Assembly (NCBI GenBank): GCA_015501055.1
Contig: JADNYV010000087.1
Location: 81,252-145,251 of the forward strand
Length of the DNA: 64,000 bases
Reading direction: 5' to 3'
DNA from: Mucidula mucida
Lineage: Eukaryota; Basidiomycota; Agaricomycetes; Agaricales; Physalacriaceae
Shown: positions 1 to 13,200 of the stretch, piece by piece
How positions within the stretch are numbered: the first letter of the stretch is position 1
How the letters are laid out: each line of letters starts with the position of its first letter
Position numbers and translations under genes: made by a program
Notes under the pieces: generated by a model
Database searches by the model: none
Seen by the model: only the letters and a program-made list of their open reading frames with translations
Told to the model about the DNA's origin: nothing

Positions 1-1560
1 AATGTGAAGCATGTACCATTCGGGGGTGTTACTTAGACTTGAATACAAAATGCTCATCATAAAATAGACACTCATGAAGACAGTACAGATGCTTAAGACA
101 ATGTAGAAAGTATAGTAGAGTATACTACTTGAACGTGGGGAACACCCAGAGTCGGAGAAATTCACGTACTTACCGTTATACCATATGTGAACTGTAGGAA
201 CGAGTAAGTAGACTTGAAATACCAAATGACTGCTTCTCAAAAACTTTCTTCCAGGGGAGCCCAGAAACCAGTGCGATCGATATTCAACACCCTGAAGATG
301 ATGTCTGTATACTCGCTAGGATGATATCCCGTGTACGACATGGGATAGTTGCTCCGCACATCCAGCGGGTATACCAAGCAGCATCAACGTTCTGGACGTC
401 CATTCGTCCCGGAGTTGACGGGAAAATGTCGCCTTGAATGTAATAGATCGACTCCAGAACACCCCAAGTGATCGGGTAAACTTGCACTTGCACCACGACC
501 ACCCCGATCTCGACATGCTTACACCTGGGCGTTTTCTTCCTACTGCACTCCCTCGCACCTCTGGCGCACCTGAATTTACCTCAAAATTGCTCTGTGGCTT
601 ATGTAAGCTGAATTCCGAGCGTCCTTTGATACATGGACGCGCTTCTACGCCCGCATTTCGCGTCAACCGCTCAGCGAGGCGTTGTGGACCCTGGTTATCG
701 ATGACACGAGGATCTCTTGAACCCTATGACGCGTCTGGGGTCTTTTCTATCTTATCTCTCAAATTCTCGGATGCGGGGAAATGACGCGGGTGGTCGTTCT
801 CCTCCTCCATCCCTCCGACACTTTCGCACGTATCACTTTTCCCGGCAAAGTCGGCCCAATCTAGCAGCACTAGGACTTATATCTACCTAGTGTAGTCTTC
901 CTTGTGGTCTCACATTGGCTATAAATCACCATTACACGCCAATAAGCCTGAATTCAATCTGGCACTCTGAAGGTTCGTGCCTTTTCCATCGCTCAGTCGC
1001 TTCAACTTCGGTCTGGCCTATGATATTCCATCAGGACATATACGGCGACTACTTTCCGTGCTCAATAACGCAACGCGACGCGTCCGCCGCCACGAAATAC
1101 CAATATGTAAGTTTCCAGTTCCCCGTCTACAGGCTGTTCTATTACTCACGTCAGACGATCAGGGTTCTCTTCTTGAAACGATCGAAGCAATTTGGAGAGT
1201 GGATCCTTTGCGTGAGCGAAAGGAATGCAGAATCAGTGTATTATGGCAGTCGGACTGGGTTTCATTGACCTACGTGCAACGGGATCAGACATTCTTGTCG
1301 ACTCTAGCTTGAACATTTATTTGTGAGTTATCTTCTCTGCTGATCAACTGTCAGGGCGCTCACTTTGCGTAGGAAACTGAAATGAGTCCGGGTGGCGGCA
1401 CAATAATTGGCTTGGAACTTCCAAGGTTTGCGGCTCAGCGGGTATTCTCGATCACGGTCTTGAATATCCGAATCTATTTGCGTCTTACGGAGCCCGGACT
1501 ACTAGAGAATGGTATATAAGGCGATGGAAATCCTTCCAAGTTTATCATCACCCACTTTAT
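1..1560. other. No intact gene; possible decayed coding remnants
   Basis: Short open stretches occur on both strands (for example 434-784 and 977-1312), but none is long, starts convincingly or matches a family I recognise. A frame around 1030-1310 looks protein-like, and in the right copy it stays open to 11574 thanks to a small indel. I cannot assign a product. The right copy (10246-11810) holds the same sequence. Confidence 0.4.
1512..1519 (+). promoter_or_regulatory. TATA box upstream of the 1606 gene
   Basis: TATATAAG-type element about 90 bp before the ATG at 1606, followed by a pyrimidine-rich stretch as in basidiomycete promoters. The same element lies before 11854 in the right copy. 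Confidence 0.45.
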
Positions 1561-1605
1561 TACTTCCTTCTCACTTTCGACCTACTTTGTCCAGCGTCTA
1601 TACTT

Positions 1606-3190
1606 ATGTCCTCTCTCATTGCTGCTAGCAGTGCTCTAAACCTCGCCCCCGACGCGCTCTTCATCACCATCCCGACGCGCTCAAAAAGGTGACGTCGATC
1701 GTGACAGGTGGGTTTCTTCCCACCACCATCAGACCGCCTTATTGACTCGTTCTCTTCCGCTAGCCACCTCTATTCGACGCCGTCTCTGACACTCTTGGTA
1801 CGGTACTCCTCCGTTCTTCTCGTTGACGCGTTCGTTGACAATGTTTTCAGAATTCCTCACCACAAGTGTCCTCGACGTCGAGACTTGGCGCGACTTGGAG
1901 GTCAATGGCTTGTCATACGAAAGTATCTCTGGTGCGTCCTTTCTGCGCTTAGTGTCTTCACTACTCACCTCCACAATAGTCTTCGACATTATTCTCGACT
2001 CGGATTTTGGCCAGTCTTCGGGCGTTGACATCACGGGCTGCTGGTACGTTATCCTTACGCCTCGTTCTGTCCGACAACTCACATTGCAGTAGATGCCGAC
2101 GTCGTTCGAATACACGCTCAACTCAATAGAGACTTGGACTGGAATCTCGCGCTTACCGCCAATCTCGTTTTCTATATCTATTCAACTCATTCTATCACAG
2201 CACGGCTCGACCGCCTCTGAATACCTCGTCGGACAAGGCGCCGCCTTGCAGTGAACGTCTCCCGGAACTGTGTGCGTCCCAGGAAGAGGTCCTTCCTTGA
2301 GGTATGTCACACTCGCTCGCGCCTTTCTTTCATTTGACTTAGTACTACAGGCGCCGATGCTCGAGACGCCGTGTATACTCATTCCAAGACCCAATATCCT
2401 GTCGTCCCATCTTCGTATCCTTATCCAATGATATTAGCGTACCCTTACGGCTGCCTTGTTCAAGTCGGTAGGCCTTCATGTCTCTTGTTGAAAGACTACT
2501 GACAATGTCGTCGTGTTCACTAGTGAATGAAACGTCCTGCTCGCACCGTTGGACAGAATCATTTGGCTACGTGCCGGTGAAGGAACAGTTTGGCTTCGTG
2601 CCGACTGATTCAGACGGCGGGTCTCAACTTACACGGTCCTACCCGACATCCGTCGCCATGTCTGAATGGCGTCGACGGCGTTTCCATTGGTGAGCTTGTT
2701 CATCCCCATCTACTGATCTACACGTTCAATACTGACTGTGTAGACTATACCTGGACTCTGCACCTGTCTCGCCACTGTAGAACACCAGCTTGTTGTTCCA
2801 CTGAAGCCCAGGGCCTCGTCGACTGTTGACAATACTGTACATGGTCTTGTACAAACCTCGCGTTGATGTCTGGCGCCCACATTACACGGTCACTAAGGAT
2901 CTCGTTCTTGTTAGGTTCCCGCTCTCTCTCGTCTCTAGGCCGCCTGTACTCTGCGAGTTCCGTGCCTCTCCAGGTGTTGGTTTCGCATTTCCTTGTCTTG
3001 TTTGTTTCGGTAAATAACTATTGTTATCAACAGATGTCGATGCCAGGTTTTGTTTCGCGCCGGAACGGTCGAGCTAGGCTGCTGTCTCAAAGCCGTCAAG
3101 CACTAGACCTTTGGATACGGTCGAGGTTACGGATAGTGCCGGGAATTTCTCGTCCGTGCGGGCTTGCACTCGAATACGGCTGTTAGTAGT
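1606..3190 (+). pseudogene. Decayed intron-rich gene of unknown function, left copy
   Basis: From an ATG at 1606 there is a run of short exons separated by well-formed introns of about 44-56 nt (donors GTACGG, GTGCGT, GTATGT; acceptors CAG/TAG), for example around 1689-1732, 1799-1851, 1942-1988 and 2045-2090. Several exons look like real protein (segments containing LDVETWRDLEV, NRDLDWNLALTANLVFYIY and NETSCSHRWTESFGYVP). Joined by their splice sites they do not keep one frame: the second exon has TGA and TAG in the required frame, and later junctions are off by one. The same breaks occur in the right copy, so decay came before the duplication. I do not recognise the family. Unusual unmodelled splicing remains possible. 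Confidence 0.4.
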
Positions 3191-4543
3191 AGTAAGCTTA
3201 TATTCACCTCCTTTTCTTGCCTGTCCTGACCCATCGCCGCAGTGGCTTATTTACATTTAGCAGTCTCTCTACTTGTGTCAATGGTAGGCACAAACAACAT
3301 GCTTGTTGACAATTTCATGCCCTTGCTGAGATGCGCACACCAAAGGTAAAGGAAGGCGGTCAGGGTTAACTTACTCGCAGATCCGAGTTGTGTCGAGGTA
3401 CCTCACGTTGAAGAACACGGACGGACTCGGCCTTGACTATCATAAACACCTCCACCCTCTGTGCCAAGTTTGGTCGTTGTCCGGCCTCCGAGTTCCTCAC
3501 CATTCAAGGTGCGCGTCAGGAAGGAAACTGGTATCTGTAGAGACCGCGCATATCTACATACAAGAAGGAAGTCTCGCGTCGTGAACACGAGAAGACGCGT
3601 CGCGCGCAAGCTATGAAAATAAACCGCTTCTCTCCGGCAGCTTGTGTAGTGAGTACGATCCCCGCAAAGATCCTAAATCGTGGACATAGTTAAACTTCAA
3701 CTCTACACGTTATGTGTATACTCACGCTGGATCTCATCGGGACACCCATACTTCTTATAATCGTAATCAAAAACCTGGCTATATGTGGATTACACAAGGC
3801 TGATATGAGGTGAGTCCCCTACGCCTTTGGCAAAAAACTCTCACTCAACGGTGTTTCTACCTAGTCCGCTGGGTTGCAAAGAAACATCAATGTTCATTAC
3901 CCCTTGGGTTGTAAAACATTCAGGTGAGTTTTTATCCTTGCCTTCACGCTCACGGAAGTGCAGCTTGCCTTTGGCACCCTAGTTCACAATTTGTGCAGCT
4001 TGCCTTTGGCTACATAGCTCACAGTTGTGCAACTCTTTCTTGCTCTTTCTTTTCTCTCCCGTTTCTGTATCGCTTCCAAGTTTCGCGGACATTTTCTCTT
4101 CTGTGGCACAACCAGGTTCACTTTCCCACGCTTGGCGAGTACCTAAGACTGTGCGGGACGTTTGAGTTCCCGCAGTTCTTATGGTCACTCATCAGGTTAG
4201 TCGAAGCTTGCTGCCTATTCCTCGCATAGCTCAGCTAGTAATTTATCGTCGCCCGCCACTAGTTATATTTGTACCACTCCCATAGGACTCTCAATCATAC
4301 ACGCAGCCCCCGTTTTCGGACGCTGGTCGGCTATTTTACTATCCTCGTCTGACTCCTCAGATTAGATAATATTATCCAACCTGTGAACACTCTGATTTTC
4401 TCAAGGTGAAAGCCCTGGTTCCCCAACATAACCAATAGACCACACTGGCTCACCAAGAGCACACAGCTTCTTGTCCGGACATGCCAATGAATTATCGAAT
4501 CCACCTAGAATGCATATAAATAAGATATGTACCACAACAAGCA
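3191..4543. other. Non-coding or decayed stretch between the unknown gene and SEC63
   Basis: No convincing gene. A short frame around 3390-3584 (3643-equivalent in the right copy at 13643-13945) is open to different lengths in the two copies because of small indels. Pyrimidine-rich tracts lie near 4020-4080. The right-copy equivalent is 13439-14795. Confidence 0.4.
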
Positions 4544-6554
4544 TCAATCACTGTCGCTGCTGCTATCATCGTCGTTCTGATCATCATCAGTTCCACTCTC
4601 ATCATCACTCTCCTCCTCCTCCTCGCCAAGCGTTCTCTTCACTTTACCGCCCTTCATCATCGCCATCTGGCCCGCCAGTGTATCCTCCTCCGGATCACTG
4701 ATATCGTCCTCCGCCTCGTCCCGCGCTACTGGCTCCTCCACTTTGAGAGTGATTGGGAGCCAGGATTCGGCGCCGATGAACGAGTCAGACACAACGTACA
4801 CGCGCCAGTTGTTCGTACCCAGCGTAGGCGGAGCTTGGAACTGGATCTTGTATGAGCGGTAAGGCCGCGATGAAGGTAGGTCAGAGATGGATGGGACATC
4901 AGAGATCTTCATGGGAGGAATGGCGAGGCGGGAGGATTTCGGATCGGCGAGGACGATCCACCATGATGGTTTGCGGTTCTGGAATTTGCACATAAGTGAC
5001 GACTCCCTACAAAAGAATCACACCGTACCGAAGGCCAATAAGGCGCATGCACGTAGGAGGGGGTCACATCCGAAAAGTCTTCTTCTGTATCTTTCCGACT
5101 GTTGAGGAATTGGTAGTCCTTGCGGTCATTCGCTTTGACATCTAGTGGGTCAAGCTCCTCGACTTTAACCGCTACTGCGTCTGAGAGCGGTGATACGAGG
5201 CGCAGTTTTACGACCAAGAAGACTATGGCTGATGGGGTGACTTGTTTTTCGTCGATGACTGCAAAGGGGTGCGTCAGAACGAAGAATACACTGCATAGTA
5301 AATTTACCTCTGAAAGACGCATCGTAAATATCGACGTTGCCCCACTTCTCTGCGGCCTTCCTGATATCAGCCGCTCGTACATCGGATTCTTCGGTGAGCT
5401 TGCTGATAATTTGACTAACATCACCCACTCGAGGAACTTCTGCAGGCTTGACGTCGGGAAGCTGGGCGAGCGGGCTCTGGGTCGGTAGGAGAGCCTGGAT
5501 GATGTATGCGTGCAGTCTCATGACGGACATCGTAGGCACAAACCAATTGCGGGAGGTAGCGATAGTAAGAAGGGCATTAAGGAGTGTAGGAGTATGCAGA
5601 AGGACGCGACGTTGTTCTAGAAAGTGTGTTAATGAGGTATGGAAAATCATGCTGTGAGTATACCTTTCTTCAAAGCAGGGCTCTCTACCTTGAAACGCAA
5701 CAGGTGGGCGAGAAGGAGCGTCAATGCGCGTCGTTTACCTTCGTCATCGTCACCAGCCAGTTCCATAACGGTCTCTGCCCATTTAGCCTCAGGCAACGTC
5801 GCAATCTCCTTTTGCAAACGCGCGAGTTCAGCCGCATCCTTGTTCGCGGGCGTGCATTCAAACTTGTACGCCTTGGCCAAAATACCCATAGCATCGACAA
5901 TTTCCGATGACTCTGTCATGGATTTGAAGAAAGCCGCAGCGGAATGTGCGCTGATTCCATCCTTGGTTCGTTGACGAGAACCGAACCACCAGCGACCGAC
6001 GAGCATGGGCAAACCGCCTCCGAATAGCAGACCGTAAACTCCAAGAACCCAAATGTTGTTTTTGCCTTCAATGATCCAAATAGGGAGAGCAATGCCCATG
6101 GACATCTGCTGGCGACCATCCGGGTCGCCCCACTCTTCCCAGTTACGGCGAATAGTCTCATCGGTGAGCCTATACTGTATCAGCACAAGTTGTCACTGAA
6201 ACGTGTCGATACGTACGATTTGTACGCCTTGGTGATGTCGACAAACTTGTTCTGAATGTCTTCAATGGTCTGCTCCGCCGTCGCGCGGACCTTGTCAGGG
6301 TGATACAGCTTGGACAGTTTCTTGAAATGCGACTTGATGTCCTTTTCAGACATGCCTACTGAGATGCCCAGGATCTCGAAGGGGTCGTATACTTTGCTGT
6401 CGGAAGAAGAACAGAGACCAGCCCAGTGCGAGTACTAGATGTCTACACGCCATTTCAGTACACGCTGCCTGTCGCGGAGATCACGTACTTTTTGGTAAAC
6501 TGGGTTCCCTCCATCTTGGCGGCCTGCGTGCGCGACTGTATACATGGCCCGCAT
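4544..6554 (-). pseudogene. SEC63: SEC63, 5'-truncated and frameshifted copy
   Basis: This left-copy locus matches exons 7 to 2 of the intact gene at 14796-17013 and keeps the J domain with HPD, the third membrane segment and the acidic tail. It lacks exon 1 and most of exon 2, because homology ends at 6554. A 29 bp deletion near position 6400 removes codons of the lumenal loop after the second membrane segment and shifts the frame. Both lesions would prevent a normal product. The rest of the reading frame (4544-6390) is still open across its introns, so the loss is recent, or the copy could be an assembly artefact of two haplotypes. Confidence 0.9.
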
Positions 6555-7860
6555 CGAGCGGTACGATTGCAGACGGTGTGTTCAATGGCGCGCGGTACTC
6601 TGTCCTCTCCTCGAGGCGTGTCGTGCTGTCATCTTCGTGGGAGACGTATACGCGAGGTGATGCCTTGGGCTTCGCGGGAGCGTGACGTCTTCGTGGGGTG
6701 TGCTGCCTGAACGCTTTGTGGCTGTGCTGCCTGAGCGTGTTCAGACTCCTCAACTTCGAGTCGACTGCATACTCAACGACGACTTGTGTGGCTTAACGAA
6801 ATGCATTCTAGTAGTACAACCTGTGTATTAGATGGTGTACGACTACACTGGGTACAGCCAATCTCCGTAAATACAATATTCTCAATTCGACGTAGGGTGG
6901 GGGGTACGAAAAGAGCACTTTTCACGAACGCAAGTCCACAAAATCATACATCGCACGGACGTGACGGGTCCGGCCAAAAGGGCCCCATGAACCAAAAAGA
7001 AGCCCGAGCCGGACTTCTGCTGGCTCGCACCGGTTGATAAGACCCGTGGCCTCATAGAGGACTTTACCCGAACGTCAAAGACGGCGTACCACTATGTGGA
7101 ACGTCTGACACATCCCCTTTCTGTCCCCAAGAGCCCCGCGGCCATGCCATTTCTCGTAGAGCAGGAAGGTTAGCTCAAGGGTTCCGGGGAGTATGCCATT
7201 TAGAGAACAAGACTCTGAGGTCGTTGCACTGTTCAGAGGGCTTATATACCTCTTGAGAGTAATTTCGCTGACTGCATCACTGACGTACACATGGTCTTGG
7301 CACTCCGTTGCGCCACACTTCTTCGTGTCTGTTCAACTTCTCCGCTGTGCCGTTCTGTAGCGGTGACTTGTAGCTCTCAATACATATACCCAATGTCCTT
7401 CTTCGCTTCCTCAAGACTCAACTCAACGCTCAAAGAAATCTTAGCCTCCGTCATTGCAATATTGGAAGCCCAGCCTTGTGTGCCTTGCTATTCACCTTTG
7501 CTCGCAGAATAGCAAGGTCATTTTCACACTTTGCTGGTATCGGTCAACTCGGAAATTCAAGGACAGTCTCACAAATACACCGGAGCATAGAATTCAATAT
7601 GGCTTGTGGCAGAAAAGTGACTTGATTGCACCGGGCAGGGTCGGCCCTGTAACGTAAAAGTTGCCGTGTTTGGCTACGTAGTACAGGCAATGAATTCCGT
7701 CCTAAGCCCTCCCACCGTCATGTCCCTCCTTTCCCCCTCTTGTTCAGCCATGGTAAACTTACCTTGCCTTTCGTACTGTTGCGGTGCTGAAACCCCACCT
7801 AGTTGATGCTCTGCATTCCTTGCCTCCCGACAATGTCGTCGTTTCTGAAGCCGTAGCAAC
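6555..7860. other. Unique spacer between duplication copies, no gene seen
   Basis: Sequence right of the left-copy breakpoint that is absent from the right copy. Only short frames without family features are present. A small direct repeat (GTGCTGCCTGA) occurs at about 6700 and 6727. Confidence 0.5.
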
Positions 7861-8290
7861 ATGAAGCATAAACGGACACGTCCAGATCCGTGTGCAGAAT
7901 TCAGGAGACACATCTGGTAAGTCAATCCGTCGCTTTTGGCCAGTCCCAGCTATGGTACATGGTACTAGCAAAACAACAGTCGCTCAATGCCTCCAGATCC
8001 GGGTTTGAAATTTCTGGGGTCTCCGGTGAGTCGTCGTCGCCCAGTTCACCCGTTGATTTATAAGTACCCTTACAGGAGTAGCGAGGCGAGAGGAGTGTTG
8101 AGTCGCTCAATTTGTGCAGATCCGCTCTCGTATTTCGTGGGCGACCTGAGGCGTACCGGCAAGTTAATTCCGAGGCGTCTTGGTCCGCATGCTGAAGGCT
8201 CTATTGTTCCAGGACGTGATGAGGACTAAGCAGTTCGTCAATTCTTCCAGATCCGGTCTTGGAGTTCGCAACAGGCAGAAGGAGAGAAAT
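7861..8290 (+). repeat. Tandem array of exon-like units starting CAG/ATCCG
   Basis: Four acceptor-like CAG sites ending at 7884, 7994, 8119 and 8250 are each followed by ATCCG and a similar short coding segment (pattern D-P-x-L-x-F in one frame). The first two are followed by GTAAGT or GTGAGT donors. Spacing is 110-131 bp, and the sequence before several acceptors is also shared (TCGCTCAAT or TCGTCAAT). This looks like tandem duplication of one exon plus intron in a gene whose product I do not recognise. Confidence 0.5.
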
Positions 8291-8569
8291 TTGTCCAGAA
8301 CAGACGTTGAAAGGGATATATGAGACAGCGTCAAGGGCAACAAGGTGCGTCGTTGAAATTTCCTTTCAAAACCAATATGGCTTAGACGTTGGGCGCAGCA
8401 TACGGGCCTCAAGGCACAAGAAAGTCGACTCAGTAATGACGACAAACACCAATGAGTACTGCCTCCGAGGGTCAATCCAGGTCAACATGATGGGAGGAAC
8501 GGAAGGAATAGAGCAGGTCGATCCACACGTGACAGCCAAGGTTCGTCTTTGCAATGTTTGAAACCGAGT

Positions 8570-9199
8570 CCGCTTAGGAGCGACGCATTATCTCTTCTCG
8601 AAAATATGTCTATCCCCGGATTTCGACTTCTTGACTTGCGACTGCACGACTGGGATGAACTTACGGCGGCGGATTTGAACTTTGCCAACCAGCATTGATC
8701 TGCTCGCCGCAGAGGCTTGGAGTTTGGTGAAATCTCTAGCTCGTATGAAGATTTGTGTCTTACATATTTGTTAAGGAACTTCTGGCGACGAGTGTTTTCC
8801 TCGGGTAAAAGTGACGTCCAATTTCCACGCCTTCACGGTCTAAAGCTTGGACGACGACGACAATGGTGGCGGCTTCATTGCCCCTCTAATAAGATTACCT
8901 CAACGCTGATGGCACCAGCTTCTAGAATCGACGAGCCGCAATTGTGCTATTTGGGTAGGGTCTGCTCTGGTCTGCTATCCTCGCCGGACCAACTGTTTTC
9001 TTCAGGATAAAGGTATGTTTGCTCCATCATTTCCACTCACATTTCTGACCCTTTGTACATCAAATTGGCTTATTGGCTTGATTTTGTGTGTAGATCTGAT
9101 GATCTCCAGTTCGCCAGGGATTTTCTTTCGCGGCGGGACGAGGAGGCGGCTGCACCGCCTCCTTCAAAGCCCCCACTCAACGTTGGACTTTTGAGATGA
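8570..9199 (+). pseudogene. Fragments of an unidentified gene (3' part)
   Basis: A readable segment near 8605-8697 and a good terminal exon at 9094-9199 (acceptor TAG at 9091-9093, then an open frame with FARDFLSRRDEE and a proline/alanine-rich tail to a TGA at 9197-9199). No continuous gene links them to the tandem exons at 7.9-8.3 kb, though they lie on the same strand and may be one decayed gene. Family not recognised. Confidence 0.3.
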
Positions 9200-10245
9200 A
9201 TAGACAAAAGTCTACGGCGTGTGATGGCCTTGCCGGCCAGGCTTTTTTACATGAAAACGGTGAGAATTCTAGCTTCATTTTGAGCGTGCTTCTGACATGA
9301 AATTCTTCATGGTTTAGGGCCTTGATATCATTGAATTTGGTATGCCCTCGGCTTAGATTTGACTGTCTTTGAACCTGATGATGCGCTAGGAATCAAGTCA
9401 CTGCTTTTAGGCCACTTCGCGCCTGCCACAGCGTCCATCTGACTAGACTCCGCCATACGTGTGTCGAGACCGATATCTCGATTTCTGGCAACCGGAATAG
9501 AGGCACGCAACTGCCATCTGTTCTCCTGCCCGGCGCGGCTGCTCATTGGCTCGCTGGATATCCCATCCGCATGGACTTACCTCCACCACTTGACTCACTC
9601 TCGGGTAAAGTGCGCCGCTGCTGCAGATCTGGATCTTTTTACTTTCGGCTTTATGGCCAGATTTGAAACTATGACGGGAACCTCATTTCGGGGATGTGCA
9701 TTTACTTGCTTGAATTCTCAAGCTGACAGCTCGTGATTGGTCTAGTATATTGGCAGCAGTGACCAGCGGCTGAACGCCGCTGCGCCCGCATTCGCGGGCT
9801 TCTCACTGGCTGCGAGAGAAACCGGAACGTGGAATGGTTGCGCCACAGCCAAGTCGGCGCCCGTACAACCTGGACCGCAATGATATAGACGTCAGCGACT
9901 GCAACGAATTGCTTCATCGACGCTGTCGTTAGCGACTTCAGTACGTACTGAACTCTGGATCCGCAATGGTCAATATTGGCATGGGAAGGTTCGTACCTTC
10001 CACAATCATTGTTCGGACTTGGCTCTTTGTATTTTGCAGCGATGGAGACGGTCTCATAAGTCGCTACCGCGCCGCCCCGCTCCTGTATAATTTGGAGTAT
10101 TTCTGAAGCGGTTTCTGGAGCCGGCTTGGGAGTGAAAACACGGCGTAGGGACCGCCTACATAGAATTTGAACCGTAGATACATCTATCTGTAGAATACGC
10201 CATAATTGACCTTGATTCGTCGAAATTTCCCTTGCGAATGTAAGA
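9200..10245. other. No gene seen up to the start of the right duplication copy
   Basis: Only short, unsupported frames. GC-rich palindromic patches lie around 9770-9800. The right duplication copy starts directly at 10246. Confidence 0.5.
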
Positions 10246-13200
10246 AATGTGAAGCATGTACCATTCGGGGGTGTTACTTAGACTTGAATACAAAATGCTC
10301 ATCATAAAATAGACACTCAATGAAGACAGTACAGATGCTTAAGACAATGTAGAAAGTATAGTAGAGTATACTACTTGAACGTGGGGAACACCCAGAGTCG
10401 GAGAAATTCACGTACTTACCGTTATACCATATGTGAACTGTAGGAACGAGTAAGTAGACTTGAAATACCAAATGACTGCTTCTCAAAAACTTTCTTCCAG
10501 GGGAGCCCAGAAACCAGTGCGATCGATATCCAACACCCTGAAGATGATGTCTGTATACTCGCTAGGATGATATCCCGTGTACGACATGGGATAGTTGCTC
10601 CGCACATCCAGCGGGTATACCAAGCAGCATCAACGTTCTGGACGTCCATTCGTCCCGGAGTTGACGGGAAAATGTCGCCTTGAATGTAATAGATCGACTC
10701 CAGAACACCCCAAGTGATCGGGTAAACTTGCACTTGCACCACGACCACCCCGATCTCGACATGCTTACACCTGGGCGTTTTCTTCCTACTGCACTCCCTC
10801 GCACCTCTGGCGCACCTGAATTTACCTCAAAATTGCTCTGTGGCTTATGTAAGCTGAATTCCGAGCGTCCTTTGATACATGGACGCGCTTCTACGCCCGC
10901 ATTTCGCGTCAACCGCTCAGCGAGGCGTTGTGGACCCTGGTTATCGATGACACGAGGATCTCTTGAACCCTATGACGCGTCTGGGGTCTTTTCTATCTTA
11001 TCTCTCAAATTCTCGGATGCGGGGAAATGACGCGGGTGGTCGTTCTCCTCCTCCATCCCTCCGACACTTTCGCACGTATCACTTTTCCCGGCAAAGTCGG
11101 CCCAATCTAGCAGCACTAGGACTTATATCTACCTAGTGTAGTCTTCCTTGTGGTCTCACATTGGCTATAAATCACCATTACACGCCAATAAGCCTGAATT
11201 CAATCTGGCACTCTGAAGGTTCGTGCCTTTTCCATCGCTCAGTCGCTTCAACTTCGGTCTGGCCCTATGATATTCCATCAGGACATATACGGCGACTACT
11301 TTCCGTGCTCAATAACGCAACGCGACGCGTCCGCCGCCACGAAATACCAATATGTAAGTTTCCAGTTCCCCGTCTACAGGCTGTTCTATTACTCACGTCA
11401 GACGATCAGGGTTCTCTTCTTGAAACGATCGAAGCAATTTGGAGAGTGGATCCTTTGCGTGAGCGAAAGGAATGCAGAATCAGTGTATTATGGCAGTCGG
11501 ACTGGGTTTCATTGACCTACGTGCAACGGGATCAGACATTCTTTGTCGACTCTAGCTTGAACATTTATTTGTGAGTTATCTTCTCTGCTGATCAACTGTC
11601 AGGGCGCTCACTTTGCGTAGGAAACTGAAATGAGTCCGGGTGGCGGCACAATAATTGGCTTGGAACTTCCAAGGTTTGCGGCTCAGCGGGTATTCTCGAT
11701 CACGGTCTTGAATATCCGAATCTATTTGCGTCTTACGGAGCCCGGACTACTAGAGAATGGTATATAAGGCGATGGAAATCCTTCCAAGTTTATCATCACC
11801 CACTTTATTACTTCCTTCTCACTTTCGACCTACTTTGTCCAGCGTCTATACTTATGTCCTCTCTCATTGCTGCTAGCAGTGCTCTAAACCTCGCCCCCGA
11901 CGCGCTCTTCATCACCATCCCGACGCGCTCAAAAAGGTGACGTCGATCGTGACAGGTGGGTTTCTTCCCACCACCATCAGACCGCCTTATTGACTCGTTC
12001 TCTTCCGCTAGCCACCTCTATTCGACGCCGTCTCTGACACTCTTGGTACGGTACTCCTCCGTTCTTCTCGTTGACGCGTTCGTTGACAATGTTTTCAGAA
12101 TTCCTCACCACAAGTGTCCTCGACGTCGAGACTTGGCGCGACTTGGAGGTCAATGGCTTGTCATACGAAAGTATCTCTGGTGCGTCCTTTCTGCGCTTAG
12201 TGTCTTCACTACTCACCTCCACAATAGTCTTCGACATTATTCTCGACTCGGATTTTGGCCAGTCTTCGGGCGTTGACATCACGGGCTGCTGGTACGTTAT
12301 CCTTACGCCTCGTTCTGTCCGACAACTCACATTGCAGTAGATGCCGACGTCGTTCGAATACACGCTCAACTCAATAGAGACTTGGACTGGAATCTCGCGC
12401 TTACCGCCAATCTCGTTTTCTATATCTATTCAACTCATTCTATCACAGCACGGCTCGACCGCCTCTGAATACCTCGTCGGACAAGGCGCCGCCTTCCAGT
12501 GAACGTCTCCCGGAACTGTGTGCGTCCCAGGAAGAGGTCCTTCCTTGAGGTATGTCACACTCGCTCGCGCCTTTCTTTCATTTGACTTAGTACTACAGGC
12601 GCCGATGCTCGAGACGCCGTGTATACTCATTCCAAGACCCAATATCCTGTCGTCCCATCTTCGTATCCTTATCCAATGATATTAGCGTACCCTTACGGCT
12701 GCCTTGTTCAAGTCGGTAGGCCTTCATGTCTCTTGTTGAAAGACTACTGACAATGTCGTCGTGTTCACTAGTGAATGAAACGTCCTGCTCGCACCGTTGG
12801 ACAGAATCATTTGGCTACGTGCCGGTGAAGGAACAGTTTGGCTTCGTGCCGACTGATTCAGACGGCGGGTCTCAACTTACACGGTCCTACCCGACATCCG
12901 TCGCCATGTCTGAATGGCGTCGACGGCGTTTCCATTGGTGAGCTTGTTCATCCCCATCTACTGATCTACACGTTCAATACTGACTGTGTAGACTATACCT
13001 GGACTCTGCACCTGTCTCGCCACTGTAGAACACCAGCTTGTTGTTCCACTGAAGCCCAGGGCCTCGTCGACTGTTGACAATACTGTACATGGTCTTGTAC
13101 AAACCTCGCGTTGATGTCTGGCGCCCACATTACACGGTCACTAAGGATCTCGTTCTTGTTAGGTTCCCGCTCTCTCTCGTCTCTAGGCCGCCTGTACTCT

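Larger units (their letters stand above)
1..6554. repeat. Segmental duplication, left copy (truncated)
   Basis: Matches 10246-16835 in direct orientation with only scattered substitutions and small indels (offset 10245 growing to 10252). Identity stops abruptly after position 6554, inside SEC63 exon 2. The copy starts at or before the window edge, so its left end is not seen. It carries one decayed intron-rich gene and a broken SEC63. Confidence 0.97.

Noticed and set aside
4909..5650. Long minus-strand frames in the left SEC63 region appearing as separate genes
   Set aside because: They are SEC63 exons read through introns that happen to stay open; not separate genes.
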